Source of the DNA: Lutjanus erythropterus
Taxonomy: Eukaryota > Chordata > Actinopteri > Lutjaniformes > Lutjanidae
DNA length: 64,000 nucleotides
Reading direction: 5' to 3'
NCBI GenBank assembly: GCA_020091685.1
Contig: CM034612.1
Span: 23,149,158-23,213,157, forward strand
Positions 49,612 to 61,481 of this stretch are shown piece after piece. The notes under the pieces are model-generated. The model worked only from the letters and a program-made list of their open reading frames with translations. It was not told the origin of the DNA and searched no databases. A program made the position numbers and the translations under genes. Each line of letters starts with the position of its first letter. Position 1 is the stretch's first letter.

Positions 49612-50350
49612 GAGCATAAAAGTGTTTCACATTTTTCTTTTGGTCACTTGAGTTCTCGTGTGACCATATTAGATAGAAACAAAACTTTGATAACTTTCTC
49701 ACTGTTCATTGGTACCTGGTACAACATGGCATGTTTTGTAGAGAGTTCCTACCCTGTCGTGGAAGAGAAGACTTTGCTTTCCCATGTTTGACACTAAGGA
49801 GGTTCCACGTGAGGCATGACTCACGTGACTAAGCTACTGAGGAAATGTAGCAAACAGAGGAAGAAGGTCAGCCATCAGGTGGCAGACTGGTCTTGGATCT
49901 GTTTCTTTCAAGCTCTCAGTTTCCCTGCATAAAAAGATGTCGCACAAAGGTTGTTCACCTGAAGGAAATAAACCTGCAGTGCCACTTCAATCATTTCTCT
50001 GCAATATAATTCATGCTTGCAGGATTGGCCTCTTGAGCCGTGTCAAGACCCACCAAAAGGCCCCTCAGGAGAACAGTCATACTCGAGCTGTGTGATCATA
50101 GATGATGAGAAGATTGGAGCTGTTGAATGAAGCTTTTTAGATGTTCTTCTAATCTCTAACTTCACTTTCGGAGCTCGGAATACAAACACAATAGCTGTCT
50201 TTCTATCAGTGTATTTTATGCGCATTTTGAAGTATTGGATTGGAAAAGATTGATGGATGTTTTCCCAGCAGCGGCCTGGGTTTGGTTCCAGCCTGTAGCC
50301 TTTTGCTGTGTCATTCCTGAACTCTCACTTCCCCCTTTTCTATCTCTTTA
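49612..50350. repeat. Segmental tandem duplication, copy 1
   Basis: It shares ordered blocks with copy 2: GGTACCTGGTACAACA, GAGGTTCCACGTGAGGCATG, GTCAGCCATCAGGTGGCA (49868), CTGCATAAAAAGATGTC, CCTCTTGAGCCGTGTCAAG and CAGTCATACTCGAGC. The shared CAGCCATCAGG block is 1205 bases from its partner. It ends with the tail of a tRNA-derived SINE (GCAGCGGCCTGGGTTTGG, about 50270) whose head is deleted. Confidence 0.8.
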
Positions 50351-50691
50351 CAGATGACATTGTAAAAGGAAGATGTTGATGGAAACAGCAAAATTCAGAA
50401 AAACTTCTGCAACATTTTTGCATTGACATGTCTGAAATGGCAGACATGTATTACATAGTTTGTTGAATTGTGTGCTTACATTATCCCAAATGTTTTTGAC
50501 AGTGCTCAAACACAGAAATCTGTGATTTATGTAAGGTAACGGTTCATTTGCTGTGAGCTGTTGTTAGCTTGCTATAATTTCCTAACCTGACACACCAGAT
50601 AGTTTGTTGCACAGAACTATCTGGGAAGTCATCCTGAGGAACTGTTTGGAAAAGGGCAGGCACTTGTCTAACACGAGCCAACTTCAACCAA

Positions 50692-51600
50692 GAGCATAAA
50701 CATGTTTTCAGTTTGACTTGCCTTCTTTTTGGTTACTCTATTTTATCTACAGTTTATGTTGTATTATTATATTGTATTGTATAGAAATGAAACTTTTGTG
50801 ATGATGTTCTCTGATTGGTACAGTGGTACCTGGTACAACAGGTCATGTAGAGAGTTGCTACTCTGTTGTGGCGGAGAAGCTTGTGTTTTCCTTTGATTCA
50901 AAGTGTGACACCAAAGAGGTTCCACATGAGGCATGACTCATAGACTCAGTGACTCCTGGGCAAACTAGTGAGTCTTTTCAAGGGACCATTATGGAATTTT
51001 ACAAAGTTTTCAACTTTCCTGGTTACTGTCAGAGTAAAGAACTGAGGGAACGCGGCAGACAGAGGAAGGTGGTCAGCCATCAGGTGGCACACTGGTCTTG
51101 GATCTGTTTCTTTCAAACACTGTGTGCTGGCTGTGTGTGCATCTGTCTCCCTGCATAAAAAGATGTCACATAAAGGTCGTTCACCTGAAGGAAATAAACC
51201 TGCTATTCCGGCTCAGTACTCTCTCTGCAATATAATTCGTTCTTGCAGGATGGGCCTCTTGAGCCGTGTCAAGCCCCACCAAAGGGACCCCTCAGGAGCA
51301 CAGTCATACTCGAGCCACTCGATGGCAGCTGTAAAATGAACCTTTTACTCTTTAATCCTAAAGGAACAGACGCCAGAACCTGAGAGGCATTGATGATCTT
51401 TCAATCTAAAACTCAAACTTTTGGTGCTGGAAATATCTGAACACAATGGCTGCATTCAGAAAGACTGATGGAAGGGTAACCCCCATGGCTCAGTTGGTGG
51501 AGTGATGCATCCCATGTACTGAGGCTGCCACTCCTCTGCAGCGGCCTTGGTTTGTTTCCAGCCTGTGGCCTTTTGCTTTTTACAGCTCTCCCATCATAAG
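50692..51600. repeat. Segmental tandem duplication, copy 2
   Basis: It has the same block order as copy 1, with an extra segment of about 100 bases near 50950-51045 that copy 1 lacks. It ends in a SINE that still has its tRNA-like head. A frame around 51166 reads MSHKGRSPEGNKPA and copy 1 reads MSHKGCSPEGNKPA at the matching place. A later 1-base indel breaks the frame, so coding function is doubtful. Confidence 0.8.
51475..51592 (+). repeat. tRNA-derived SINE (degenerate)
   Basis: ATGGCTCAGTTGGTGGAG holds a pol III A-box-like motif (51486-51497). CCTTGGTTTGTTTCCAGCC holds a decayed B box. The CCCATGTACTGAGGC and GGCCTTTTGCTT parts fit a teleost tRNA-derived SINE. Confidence 0.65.
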
Positions 51601-51819
51601 AATAATAAGAAAAATTGCTTTAAAAAAAGAGGTTGATAGAAATGACAAATAAAAAAACAACAACTCAATTTTGCAAAAAAGTTTTCATGTTCGTTTGAGG
51701 TGTTTTGCCTTTTTTGAAAAAGAGTTAATGTGCCAAAAACTATAATATACAACATTCCTGCATTAAAATGTCTAAAATCCCAGATATATGTCACTTATTT
51801 GATTTAATTAAATATTTAC

Positions 51820-52195
51820 CTTTAAGAAACCAAAATCAGAGAATTTGGACTTTTTTTCATTAAAAAATAACTGAAAACAATTAAATGATAAATTAATCCC
51901 ATCACAGTCTTAGCAATTAGTTACTTGGTCTATAAAATGTCAGAAAATGTTGATCAGTGTTTCCCACAGTCCAAGATAACATCCTCAAATGTCTTGTTTT
52001 GTCCACAACTCAAAGATATTCAGTTTACTGCCAGATAGAAGTAAAGGAACCACAAAATCTTCACATTTAAGGAGGTGAAATTAGAGAATTTTGACTTTTT
52101 TTTCTTTAAAAATGACTCATACTGGTTAATCCACTGTCAAAATAGATGCAGATTAATTTAATTAGCAACTAATAGATAAATTCTTGCGGCTCTAA
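51820..52195. repeat. hAT-like relics, one partial and one nearly full copy
   Basis: A partial copy (about 51820-51900, AAACCAAAATCAGAGAATTT) is followed by a fuller one (from about 51905). The fuller copy has ATAAAATGTCAGAAAATGTT and AAATGTCTTGTTTTGTCCAC and ends near CTTGCGGCTCTAAGC. Same family as the 23.75 and 37.9 kb copies. Confidence 0.5.
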
Positions 52196-53768
52196 GCATT
52201 TAATGTTTGTTGTTAGGTTTATTAGCTTTTCCTGCTTTTGTTATGAAAACTTTATTGATGTTAACTGATTATGTCTGTTTTATTTGTAACTCTAATGGAA
52301 TACAGATTATGTAATCGTGTTTCACGTAATCCATTACTTTACAAACCTGCCAACTAATTACGTTGATGAACCAACATCAGCTCCAGCTTCAATAATCATA
52401 TAATGCTAGTGGATGGAAACAAACATTTATTTACATTTTCTTTTGCTGATGTACAAAAACCTGTGTTAAAATTTGCAATACATTTGGATAGAAACACAGC
52501 TAAGATTGTATTGTTATGTATTCATTTGTTACTTTACCTAGAAAGTCTTAGAGTTCAGAAAAAGCTTGAAATACCTCCTCAGCTGTTTATTTCTGTGATC
52601 ACGTAGGAGAGCAGTGTAAATGAAGACACTCATTATGAAAAATGGGACAACTGACAGTTATACCACAACTTCACACATCCGTAAATAAAGCTCCGCAGAG
52701 GATAGACGTTTGTGTACACTCTGGGCACCGCTACAGTATATATGGTACATTTACCGTTCAGTAAATTAGCTCTCAGGCAACAGCTGCACTTACTGCGAAC
52801 GTGTGATCAAGATTAAAACGAGCCCACTCTGAAACAGGGGCAAGCCATTCATTATTGATGACCAAATCCCTCTGAAGATGCCCTAAATAGACTTGTGTGG
52901 TTGCATAACAAATGTGTAGCTTGTGAGCCACTGATGAGACTTTCCTGTCATCACTGGCTTTTATGAATGAGATCAACTTGTAACACCTACCTCCAATCTG
53001 ACACCTTTATATTAATCTGATTACCATACATTTAAAAAGGATCTGACTTGCTTGTAGGGAATTAGTTTCAGTTTTGTTAGCCAGTTAGCTTGTATGTTTT
53101 ATATGACTTGATTATATGATTTTATATGTTTCTAGCTGCTCATTATTTTTTGCTGATGCTAAAAAAACCAACATATTAACGCCAGGATACCATAACATTC
53201 AATTTGTGCACATTAGAAATTCACTTTGCTCTCATGCTTGCTGAACTAAAGCTGAACTTTCATTCTGTTCCTGTGAAGAAATGTTTATTCGAAATAAATA
53301 AAGCCTCACTTTTCTTTCAGCTAGAAATCATCACAATGAAATCATGTTGCCAGGTACCAATAAGCTTTGATTTTTACTGCATGCCTCCAAAAACTCAGCC
53401 CTCTGCAGTGTGAGGACAGATGCATGAAAGTGAGACCACTGTGATTGCTGCCACACGCATACATGCCCATTAAATATAAGGCTGCAGCCTGTAGCCGGTC
53501 CGCACAAGAAAATGGTTGTCGGAAAAATTGTCTATTCAAGCAGCTTCTTACGACCCATATTAACATTTATTGTTGGGCGGTGAGCTCTAGTGTCCATAGT
53601 CAGGTCAGAGTGGATGGATGGATCAAAGAAACTCAGGACTTTCCCCCAAGAGACCCAAGAGGTTTGAGTCCCGTGTAAAAACAGAAGTTACTTAAGCTTT
53701 GTTACATATGCTGAAAATAAAATATATCAGTCAGTACTATAAGCTTTACCTCTGTTGTTCATTGCAGG
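52196..53768. other. Intergenic, nothing recognised
   Basis: AT-rich sequence with only short fortuitous frames. Confidence 0.5.
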
Positions 53769-53924
53769 TGTCTACAACACAAGACAACAGTCATTTTTTG
53801 CATTTCGGACAGCTGATCAGTTTGAAATATTGCAGGGAGCAATGGAACCAGAAGGAGCAGCGACAGTGAGCTGTTAGATGAAGAGCTGCAAGGGACAGGC
53901 TGCACACCTCCAACCTCTGTGAGG
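53769..53924 (+). other. Candidate internal exon, unassigned
   Basis: The acceptor TTGTTCATTGCAG ends at 53768 (a second, internal one ends at 53837: AAATATTGCAG). The donor is TGTGAG|GTAAAG at 53925. From the internal acceptor, one frame reads through to the donor without a stop and contains RRSSDSELLDEELQG and then TGCTPPTSV, a protein-like composition. The longer version meets stops in all frames, so only the short exon could be coding. I cannot name the protein. Confidence 0.25.
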
Positions 53925-55117
53925 TAAAGTTAACCAACTCCATTCACTTTCACTATTTGTTGTATACATGACTTTTGTGACACTACATAACTTCTGTCAC
54001 TTCCATCACATGGCATTCATAATTTACATATATTAACCCAAACCACAATCTTTTTCTAAAGCTAACCAAGTGGTTTTGGTACCTAAACCTAACCAAGTAG
54101 TTTCTCTGCTGCCGTTTCACAATATTAACCATGTGTTTAATGTTTTGTGACTATTGCCACATGACTTACTTAATGTACCTAAGGTATGGTCCTATGGGCT
54201 TATGTTGTTCTGGGAGTCATAGAGTGCTGCAGGAAAGATTCCTAAAACCTGGAAATAATGAGTTAGCATATTAGCACTTCCAGTTCCCTTGTCTGGAAGT
54301 CAGTGGGTATTTGGTTAGATGACTAAAATAAGGTGTTTGGCTAAGAGATTTTCACATTTTGTTCTATGGCATAAAATCTGTTTGTAAATACCTGACTTTT
54401 GGAGGTCTTAAAAAAGGCAGCTGCTCATACTTGGCTAAATGAGATTACAGCGGTTGTCAGGGACATTAAATATTATTATGCAGAACACAAGTCACTCTGT
54501 GGGGCTGGTGTTGAGTCACCCATCTGTGGTATTTTGTTTATAGCCCAACGTTAGCTTTTTACTTCTGGTGATTGCATTTATGCTTTGAAAATCATAAAAG
54601 TGGTGTTTCCTTGTGAAGATGATTTTGCTGAGTATCATAAACTTTTGTTTGCCACAGCATTTATTTTCTGCATTCAATATCCAATGGAAAAATCACACTG
54701 GCTTTTTGCAGAGGGAAAAAACAGAGTGATGCTAACTTCCAGGGACACCTACAAAATGGTGTCATCCCTGCAGCACAGTGTTGGCCTATTCTATTGACCT
54801 TTTCTGTGGTTTAGGCATGAGGACATGTTGGCAGCCTGATAGCTTAGCTTAGCACAAAACAGAGATGCAGCTTGGATAGCTCTGTCTGAAAGTAATGAAA
54901 TCTTCTCAGAAGGAGGTAGATTTGTTAGCTAGGCTAGCAGTTACATTCTTTATGCTAAGCTAGGCTCACCAACTGCTGGCTGAAGCCCTATATTTAGCAA
55001 ACAGATATGAGAGTGGTGTCAATCTTCTCATGTAACTCTCCTGCAGACAGAAGACAAATGTATGTCTCAAAATGTCAAACTAATGCTTTTTTTTTTTATA
55101 TATATATATATATTTTT
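53925..55117. other. Intergenic, repeat fragment
   Basis: The part from about 54.82 to 55.08 kb is a diverged fragment of the fold-back family seen at 3.1 kb (AGCTTAGCTTAGCACAAAAC, GAGAGTGGTGTCAATCTTCT, AAAATGTCAAAC). The rest is unassigned. A (TA)n run and a poly-T run at 55087-55116 form the tail of the SINE that follows. Confidence 0.5.
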
Positions 55118-55275
55118 GGGCTTTCCTTGACTTTATTTGATAGTACAGCTGAAGAGTAGACAGGAAAGGGGGGGGAGAGAGAGGTGATGATACGCAGCAA
55201 AGGGCCGCAGGCGGGAGTCGAATCATTGGTCGCTGCAGAGGACGCTCTACCAACTGAGCTAAACAGCCGCCCCGA
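55118..55275 (-). repeat. tRNA-derived SINE, minus strand
   Basis: On the minus strand it starts GGGGCGGCTGTTTAGCTCAG with an intact A box (TAGCTCAGTTGG). A B box (GATTCGACTCC) follows, then GCGGCCCTTTGCTGCGTATC and a C/T-rich body, ending in an AT-rich tail. It is the best preserved of the three SINE copies here. It is not a functional tRNA gene, because the acceptor stem and anticodon arm do not pair properly. Confidence 0.8.
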
Positions 55276-55669
55276 AACTTATGCTTTAACTTGACATATA
55301 TTGAAATGAATTTTCTGCGTGGGGCTACCAATTCAAGGAATTCTGGAAATCACTGTCATGGTTAATGATGACGCCTTCAACATCTTATTTCCCCAGGTAG
55401 GTGCCCCACTTATGTTATGTGAAATGTAGAAAGTCATAAAAAGTGAATAAACCATACAAACGGCTTAACTGTGGGCCCGTAGCTGTAACAATTCTTACAT
55501 TTGCTCCTCTACATGTGAACACAACTGCAGCTAATGTAATTAATTATGGATACAAGACTGATGTACACAAGTTAATGAACAAACATTGGGAAGTGTTATT
55601 ATTAGGCTGTGGTGATCAGTACACCTGACTCAAACTTAGCTCTTATTCTTTTTAACAGCAGCAGCTGTG

Positions 55670-57770
55670 TCCACCCTGCGGTGACATGTTAAGGGCCTGA
55701 TGGAAATGTAGAGAAAGACGTGTGGTGTAGAGCCTTGGCCTTATCACATTGATGACACTTATAAGAGATGCAGAAAGACACCAACTGAATACAGGTTGTA
55801 CACAAAATTATTACCTGTGTCAGTATTCATCCCTCATTACTGAAACCTTACTGCTGATGCTTGACGTCCTCAGTAAAGACGTCTGGTGTACTTCATGTTG
55901 CTGGTGGTGAGTGAATTCTAGCTAGCAAGTGAGATAGCAAAGACTTTTGCTGTCTTTGTGGTTGCCTTATGAGGAACTCCTTGTTGCCTAAAGATAAGGA
56001 GAAAAACTTTGTGTCCACCTATACAAATGCTTATAGTCACCTTGTCTGGTTAGACAAGATTTTAAGACATACAGGGAGAAATCAATACTAAAATCTTACT
56101 GCTAAAGACTGACGACATGTGGTGGACTTAGAGTTGCTGGTGTTTTCTGTGAGCAGATGTGAGCTACAAAGCTATTGTGGCTGCCTAATGAGGAACTCCT
56201 GGTAAAGGGAGCAGAAACATAAAATATGAATTGAACTCTATCTTTTAACTCTCTGTCCAGCCACACAGCTGTTTCTAGTTACCTTGCCTAATTAGACAGA
56301 CCTCTTATCACATTGACAGGTTTGAGCTGCACAAGATTTTGAGAGAGGCAGAAAGTCAATAGAGTACAGGCTGCAAAAGAAAGTTTGAATTAAAATTATT
56401 ACCAGTGTCAGTGTTCATCACTCAACACTCAAACCTCACTGCTGAAGACTGGCAACCTAAAGTAAGTAAAGACGTCTGGTGGATTGGAAGTTGCTGGTGT
56501 TTTACTGTAACCAGATGCTAGGTACCAAGCTAACTTGCTTAGACCTTTTCTATTTTTGTGGATGCCTAACGAGGAATTCCGAGTAGAGATAAGGGCAGAA
56601 GCTTTCACCATTAATTGAACTCTATCTTTTAATTTTCTGTCCACCCACAGGTGTTTCTTGTTATTGTACCAATTTAAACAGACCTTTTATGATACTGAGA
56701 GTGGGCAGAATTACACAAGATTTTAAGAGAAGCAGAGAGACAGGTTGCCCACTATCTTCAAAGAAAATTTGAATGATCACCAGTGTCAGTGTTCATCCCT
56801 CATTACTCAAACCTTACTGCAGAAAATGGAAACCTAAAGTAAATAAAGACATTCAGTGTCAACAACATTAAGTTGCTGGTGTTTACTGAAACCGAATGCT
56901 AGGTACCAAGCTAGCTTGCTGACTTTCTTTCTATTTTTGTGGCTGCTGAATGAGGAACTCTGAGAAAATAAGAAGGCAGAACATCATTTAAACTCTGTCT
57001 TTTAATTTTCTGTCCACCCACAGATGTTTCTAGTTACCTTTCCTGATTAGACAGACCACTTATCACACAGACAGTGGGCTGAGCTACACTTAAGACTTAA
57101 GAGAGGCACAGTACAGCCTACACACTAAAAGAAAGTTTAACTCAAAATGATTACTTGAGTCAGACAATTCTCAACCTTCATTACTGAAACCTCACTGCTG
57201 AAAGTGGACAGCCTAAAATAAGTAATGCCTCAAAACTAGCAAGTTAGCTTACTTAGACTTTTGCTATTTTTTGTGGCTGCCCACTGAGAAACAAGTGTTT
57301 CTAGTTACCTTGATGGATGACCCAAAGTAAGTGAAGACCTCTTGGGTTACTTCAGGTTGCTGGTATTTACAGTGAATGAATGCTAGTTACAAAGCTAGCA
57401 AACTAGCTTGCTGGGACTTCATCCACTTTCATGGCTGCTTTATGCCAGTGATATACTTCCTTGTCAGTGATGCGTTTGCTCTCATGTGTCAGTAATTTCT
57501 GAGGATGTACGCAACCATAGCTCTAAACATGCACAGGATATGGGAGGCAGCCATGATGGTGTGCATATGTGAATGCATACTTAAAAACAAGTATATCTCT
57601 GGCCTAATGAGAAACTCCTAGTAAAGGAGAGGGCAGAAACTTTAAACTATAAATTAAATTTTTTTTCTGCCCACTCACACAGGCATTTCTAGTCATCTTG
57701 CCTAATTAGACAGACTCTTTATCACATTGATGGTGGGTAGAGCTGCGCAAATAGGTGACATAAAACAGCT
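55670..57770. repeat. Degenerate large tandem array, about 6 units
   Basis: Recurrent landmarks are AAAGACGTCTGGTG, AGTTGCTGGTGTTT, GAGGAACTCC and CTTTTAATTTTCTGTCCACC, then CTAATTAGACAGACC and CACATTGA-GGTGGG. GTTGCTGGT-type landmarks occur at about 55898, 56133, 56490, 56872 and 57356, spaced 235-484 bases with 357-382 typical. Units differ by indels. No frame is kept across units, so it looks like a decayed satellite rather than a gene cluster. Confidence 0.75.
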
Positions 57771-58199
57771 CAGTTAGTGTGGAAGGCTGGCACTGGAGGA
57801 TCTAATTGGAATAGTGTCATCGTTAAAGTTATTAATTTCACATGTGATTTTCCCACTCTGACATGTCAGAAGGTCTGCTGTGAACAGACCTGGCCTGACT
57901 ACAATTTGATCATGTGAAGACTTCCGACATAGCTGCAGGAACCTGAGTTATCGGCAGGAGAATTTATTCCAGAGAGGAGAACATAAAATTGGTGTCAGCA
58001 GCCTGGGAATATGTTTTTTTCATAAGCCGAAGAAGTTAGAAACTTCTTTCTGTTTCATCTGAGGTCTCGTTGTTGTTTTCCTGATGCTACTCATTAAATA
58101 CTGGGTGGGTCTGCATTTAGCTAACTGAGTTTTTCCACTATTAACTTGTATTAGCATTGTACGGCAGCCTTAAGTGTTCAAAATTCATAGTTTGAAGTA

Positions 58200-58632
58200 A
58201 ACTTTTCTCTTACCTGCATGTGAACTTGTAGCTTCTCTCCTACCAAGCTGCTGCTCTGATTGGCAGCCAGCGTAGTGGAAGCCGACGTTCGAGCTGACTG
58301 ATTTCAGTCCAGTGTCTTCAGCTCTTTTTCACTGGATCTAGTTCTGATTTTATTTCCTTTTTTCCCCAGAAAAAGCCTGACTTTCTCTTACTTTTTTATG
58401 GGCCATAAACTGGTGAGATGAAGGATTTTGAGAAGCTGAACATGCAAATCCTCAAGAATCTTACACAAGCACTTTGTTATATAGTAGCATCATTATCCTC
58501 ATTTTCCAAATAAAGTTACCAGCCTGAATGTGCGTGGAACTTTTAAAATGAAACACATTATTTCTGCACTTTGGACATACATTTTTTTTTCCTGCTGACG
58601 ATTTTGTGGCAGTCACTGTTATTACAACTGAT
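58200..58632. repeat. Direct duplication, copy A
   Basis: It is matched by copy B 1533 bases downstream, with blocks ACCTGCATGTGAACTTGTAG, CTCTGATTGGCAGC, GAATCTTACACAAGCACTTT and TTTCTGCACTTTGGA in order. Not coding. Confidence 0.8.
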
Positions 58633-59732
58633 AAGTTTTCTATTTTAAACTGGCGTTGGCAATTTATGGAAACCCACAGTGTTCACAATTAATCAAATAA
58701 ATTAGACTCTATAGATTAGATAATCAAATGGAAAAATACTGATAAATTATATAATATAACCATGAAATTTGTGAAATGATCCAAAACATTTTTAAAGCTC
58801 AGCACGTTATTATATTTAATCACATTTTTCACAATTAATTGCTGACCTTTTTTGTTTAATTTCAGTCATTTTCATTTCAAAAATGTTTAATTTTTACAGT
58901 GCCCTCTTTTTCTTGACTGGTGTAGACTTTGTTTTTATTTTGCAATTAAATCTCAGGGTCAGTTTTATTTCATATTGCCATTTTTCAACATGACATTATT
59001 AAATTATTGTATTATTGAAATACATTTTAAATACTGCAATTATTCCTTTAATTATTTAACAATTTCACAAAACTTGAATTTAAATCTGGACATTGTGGGT
59101 CTCTATAAGATTCTATAAACATGATCCTTGGCTTCACATTAACAGCGATCATGGCCATCTGCTGAAGCATTAATATTAAAGATGCCCTGTGGAGGTAAAC
59201 AGAAGTTATTTACATCCCACCCTCCTTTTTTTAAAAACCATCCATGAGGTGTAACAAACATGTTAGCTGCCTTTCTTTCTCATGAAATGTGTGAATTACA
59301 GATTCTTGAAATATTATAAATTCTGCATTGTTTACAGTAGTATTGCTGTTGTCTTCTTCACTGTACTACAGGTGCAATGCTACTTCTCTTTGTGCATCAC
59401 CGCCACCAACTGTTGAGTGAAACAGTGTGAAACCAGTGACAGAAATGTGCATCATTTAGTCCTTTATTTACTTGTAAACACATCGCTCAAACTATAGTGG
59501 TCAAAAATTTCCTTTAAGTCTTCAGAGTTTTCTGTTTCTATGGAATTTAATCAGCAAGTGGAAAAGAATTTGTCAGAAATTATACTTAAAAATGTTATAT
59601 GCACACAGAGGAGCCATAAGTGACATTGATGGAAAATGTATTGCCTTTTTCTTTTTGCTTTATTATTTTTTATGTCTCTTAAAACAACCTTCAAAAAAAA
59701 TCCATTCACTACAGCTTTAACAACTGCCTTCG
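58633..59732. other. Spacer between duplicated blocks
   Basis: Very AT-rich sequence with nothing recognised. Confidence 0.5.
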
Positions 59733-60245
59733 AAGTTTTCTTTCACCTGCATGTGAACTTGTAGCCACTCTGCCACTGAGCTACTCCTCTGATTGGCAGC
59801 GATCGTGGTGGAAGGTGACGTTAGAGAGCTGACTGATGGATTTCAACAAGTCCGGTGTCTATAGCTTTTTCACTGGGCCGAGTTCTGATTTTTATTCCTC
59901 CTAAAAAGCCTCATTTCTCTTACTTTTTCTTGGGCCATTAACTATGGAGATGAAGTTTGAGACGCTGAACATGCAAATCTTTGAGAATCTTACACAAGCA
60001 CTTTGTTATCTAGTGGCATCATCCTCCTAATTTGCCCAATCTTCACAGTAAAGTGACATAAACCAGCCTGTATGTGTGTATAACTTTTAAAGTGAACATG
60101 TTGTTTCTGCACTTTGGAGACACTTCAGTTCCTGGCTGTTTTGTAGCTTGTCGTCATGGGTGTTTTTTAAAATTTTTTTTATTGTTGATGACTTTGGGGA
60201 AGTTGTGTGACTAATGAATCTACTTTTCACTGTTATTACTTCACG
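59733..60245. repeat. Direct duplication, copy B
   Basis: Second copy of the 58.2 kb block, with several small indels. The similarity continues past TTTCTGCACTTTGGAGACAC into the CACTGTTATTACTTC part. Confidence 0.8.
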
Positions 60246-60427
60246 CCTCAAAGTGCTAAAACCACCAGAAATATCAGGATCTAAACCCACCCCATAAATC
60301 CAACCTCAGCAGCGTGAAACAACATTTGCTTTGGTCTCTCGGATGACAGAAACCATTCTCAAACCCGCTTCCTTTTTTTGTTTTTGCAGCTGTCTTGCAG
60401 TGTGGCCGACTGTCGCGAACCCCTCAC

Positions 60428-60480
60428 CGTCCTTTTCCCAGACAATCCACTTGCTTGTACTTTTCCATGGCTGATGGTTT
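60428..60480 (-). CDS. Candidate kinase-like first coding exon (partial, tentative)
   Basis: Read on the minus strand, the acceptor CTCCCCTTTTGTTGCCATAG is followed by AAACCATCAGCC and ATG at 60468-60466 in excellent start context (CAGCCATGG). Thirteen codons, MEKYKQVDCLGKG, run to CG|GTGAGG, a consensus donor (exon 3' end at 60428, phase 2, next residue Arg). MEKY starts and an LGKGR glycine-loop opening are typical of Ser/Thr kinases of the NEK and CDK-like type, where the ATP loop follows about ten residues after the start. I could not find the next exon (a VAIK-type block) on the minus strand to the left, so this may be an isolated exon, a pseudogene remnant or coincidence. The opposite strand also shows an acceptor and open frame here, which weakens the call. 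Confidence 0.3.
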
Positions 60481-61481
60481 CTATGGCAACAAAAGGGGAG
60501 GAAGATGAGGCTGGGGCTTGACAGAGCTCTGTCAAGCAGACGGCACAGGGGCGGCTGGGATCCTCACGAGGTAGGAGAATACCCACAGGGGAGACAGCAA
60601 GAAAAATCAGGGAGGGGAGGAGAGCTGGGGAGAGTTGGACAGAAACAAAGCCACATCGTTCAATGATTCAGGCTTATTCTGAGCTCTCTGTGTGTAACTT
60701 TGACAAGATTATGCAATATCAGTTATGTCTGTGGTCTTTGAGTTTACACTCCGCAGAGGAAATCGTAGAATATTAAACATGAGTGTGACATTTTACGGGA
60801 AAATATAAAACAAATCCCCACACTATTTAGGTAATCAGATCACTGTGACTGACTTTTTAGGACTCTTTCATTCCCCGTCTGTTTGAATTATTATCAAAGG
60901 GAAGTGGGGAGACTAACTACAGAGCACATCAGGTATCAGCTTTTTACTCCTTAGTGTGGACAAGTTAATAATTTGTTCCCTCAAATAAATAATTTGTTCT
61001 CCTGAATTAAATTACTACATCCCTTTAATTTACCCATTCCTTCAAACAAATGACATCAAGTTATTGTAGCTCCAAGAGCTGAAGTTACATGTTGTTGACC
61101 ACCTCAGCCCATTGTTATAATACGTCAGCGTCGCCACCATATTAGACAGGCATGCATGTAAATGAATGCGCTGCCATTTTTCTGGATAGAAAGCACTCTA
61201 ACGTTGACGTCTATTATCCGGATTTTAATGAGTCATGTTAGATTCAAAGATGTGTGATATGGAGTAGAAAGAGAGTGTATTTTCTGAGTCACTCCACATA
61301 GTTCCCATAGTTAAATATAAAAACGACTAATTAAAATTACTCAAGAAATGTAAGTTTAAGGTCTTTTTATCCAAAAAAGCTGCAGCTCTCCCATGTGTTT
61401 GTATGTGTTCACTGGACAGTCTTGACCACACCAAAATGGCACTGACAGAGATGCATGATCCAAAGGTCAATGTGGCATCTA
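60481..61481. other. Intergenic or upstream part of the kinase-like locus
   Basis: The 60.48-60.65 kb part is GC- and purine-rich (GGGGAGGAAGATGAGGC, GGGAGGGGAGGAGAG) and could be promoter or 5' UTR of the minus-strand candidate. Beyond it there is nothing recognised. Confidence 0.35.

Noticed and set aside
55118-55275. Possible tRNA gene on the minus strand
   Set aside because: A and B boxes are present, but the cloverleaf does not close and a SINE body and AT tail follow, so it is a SINE.
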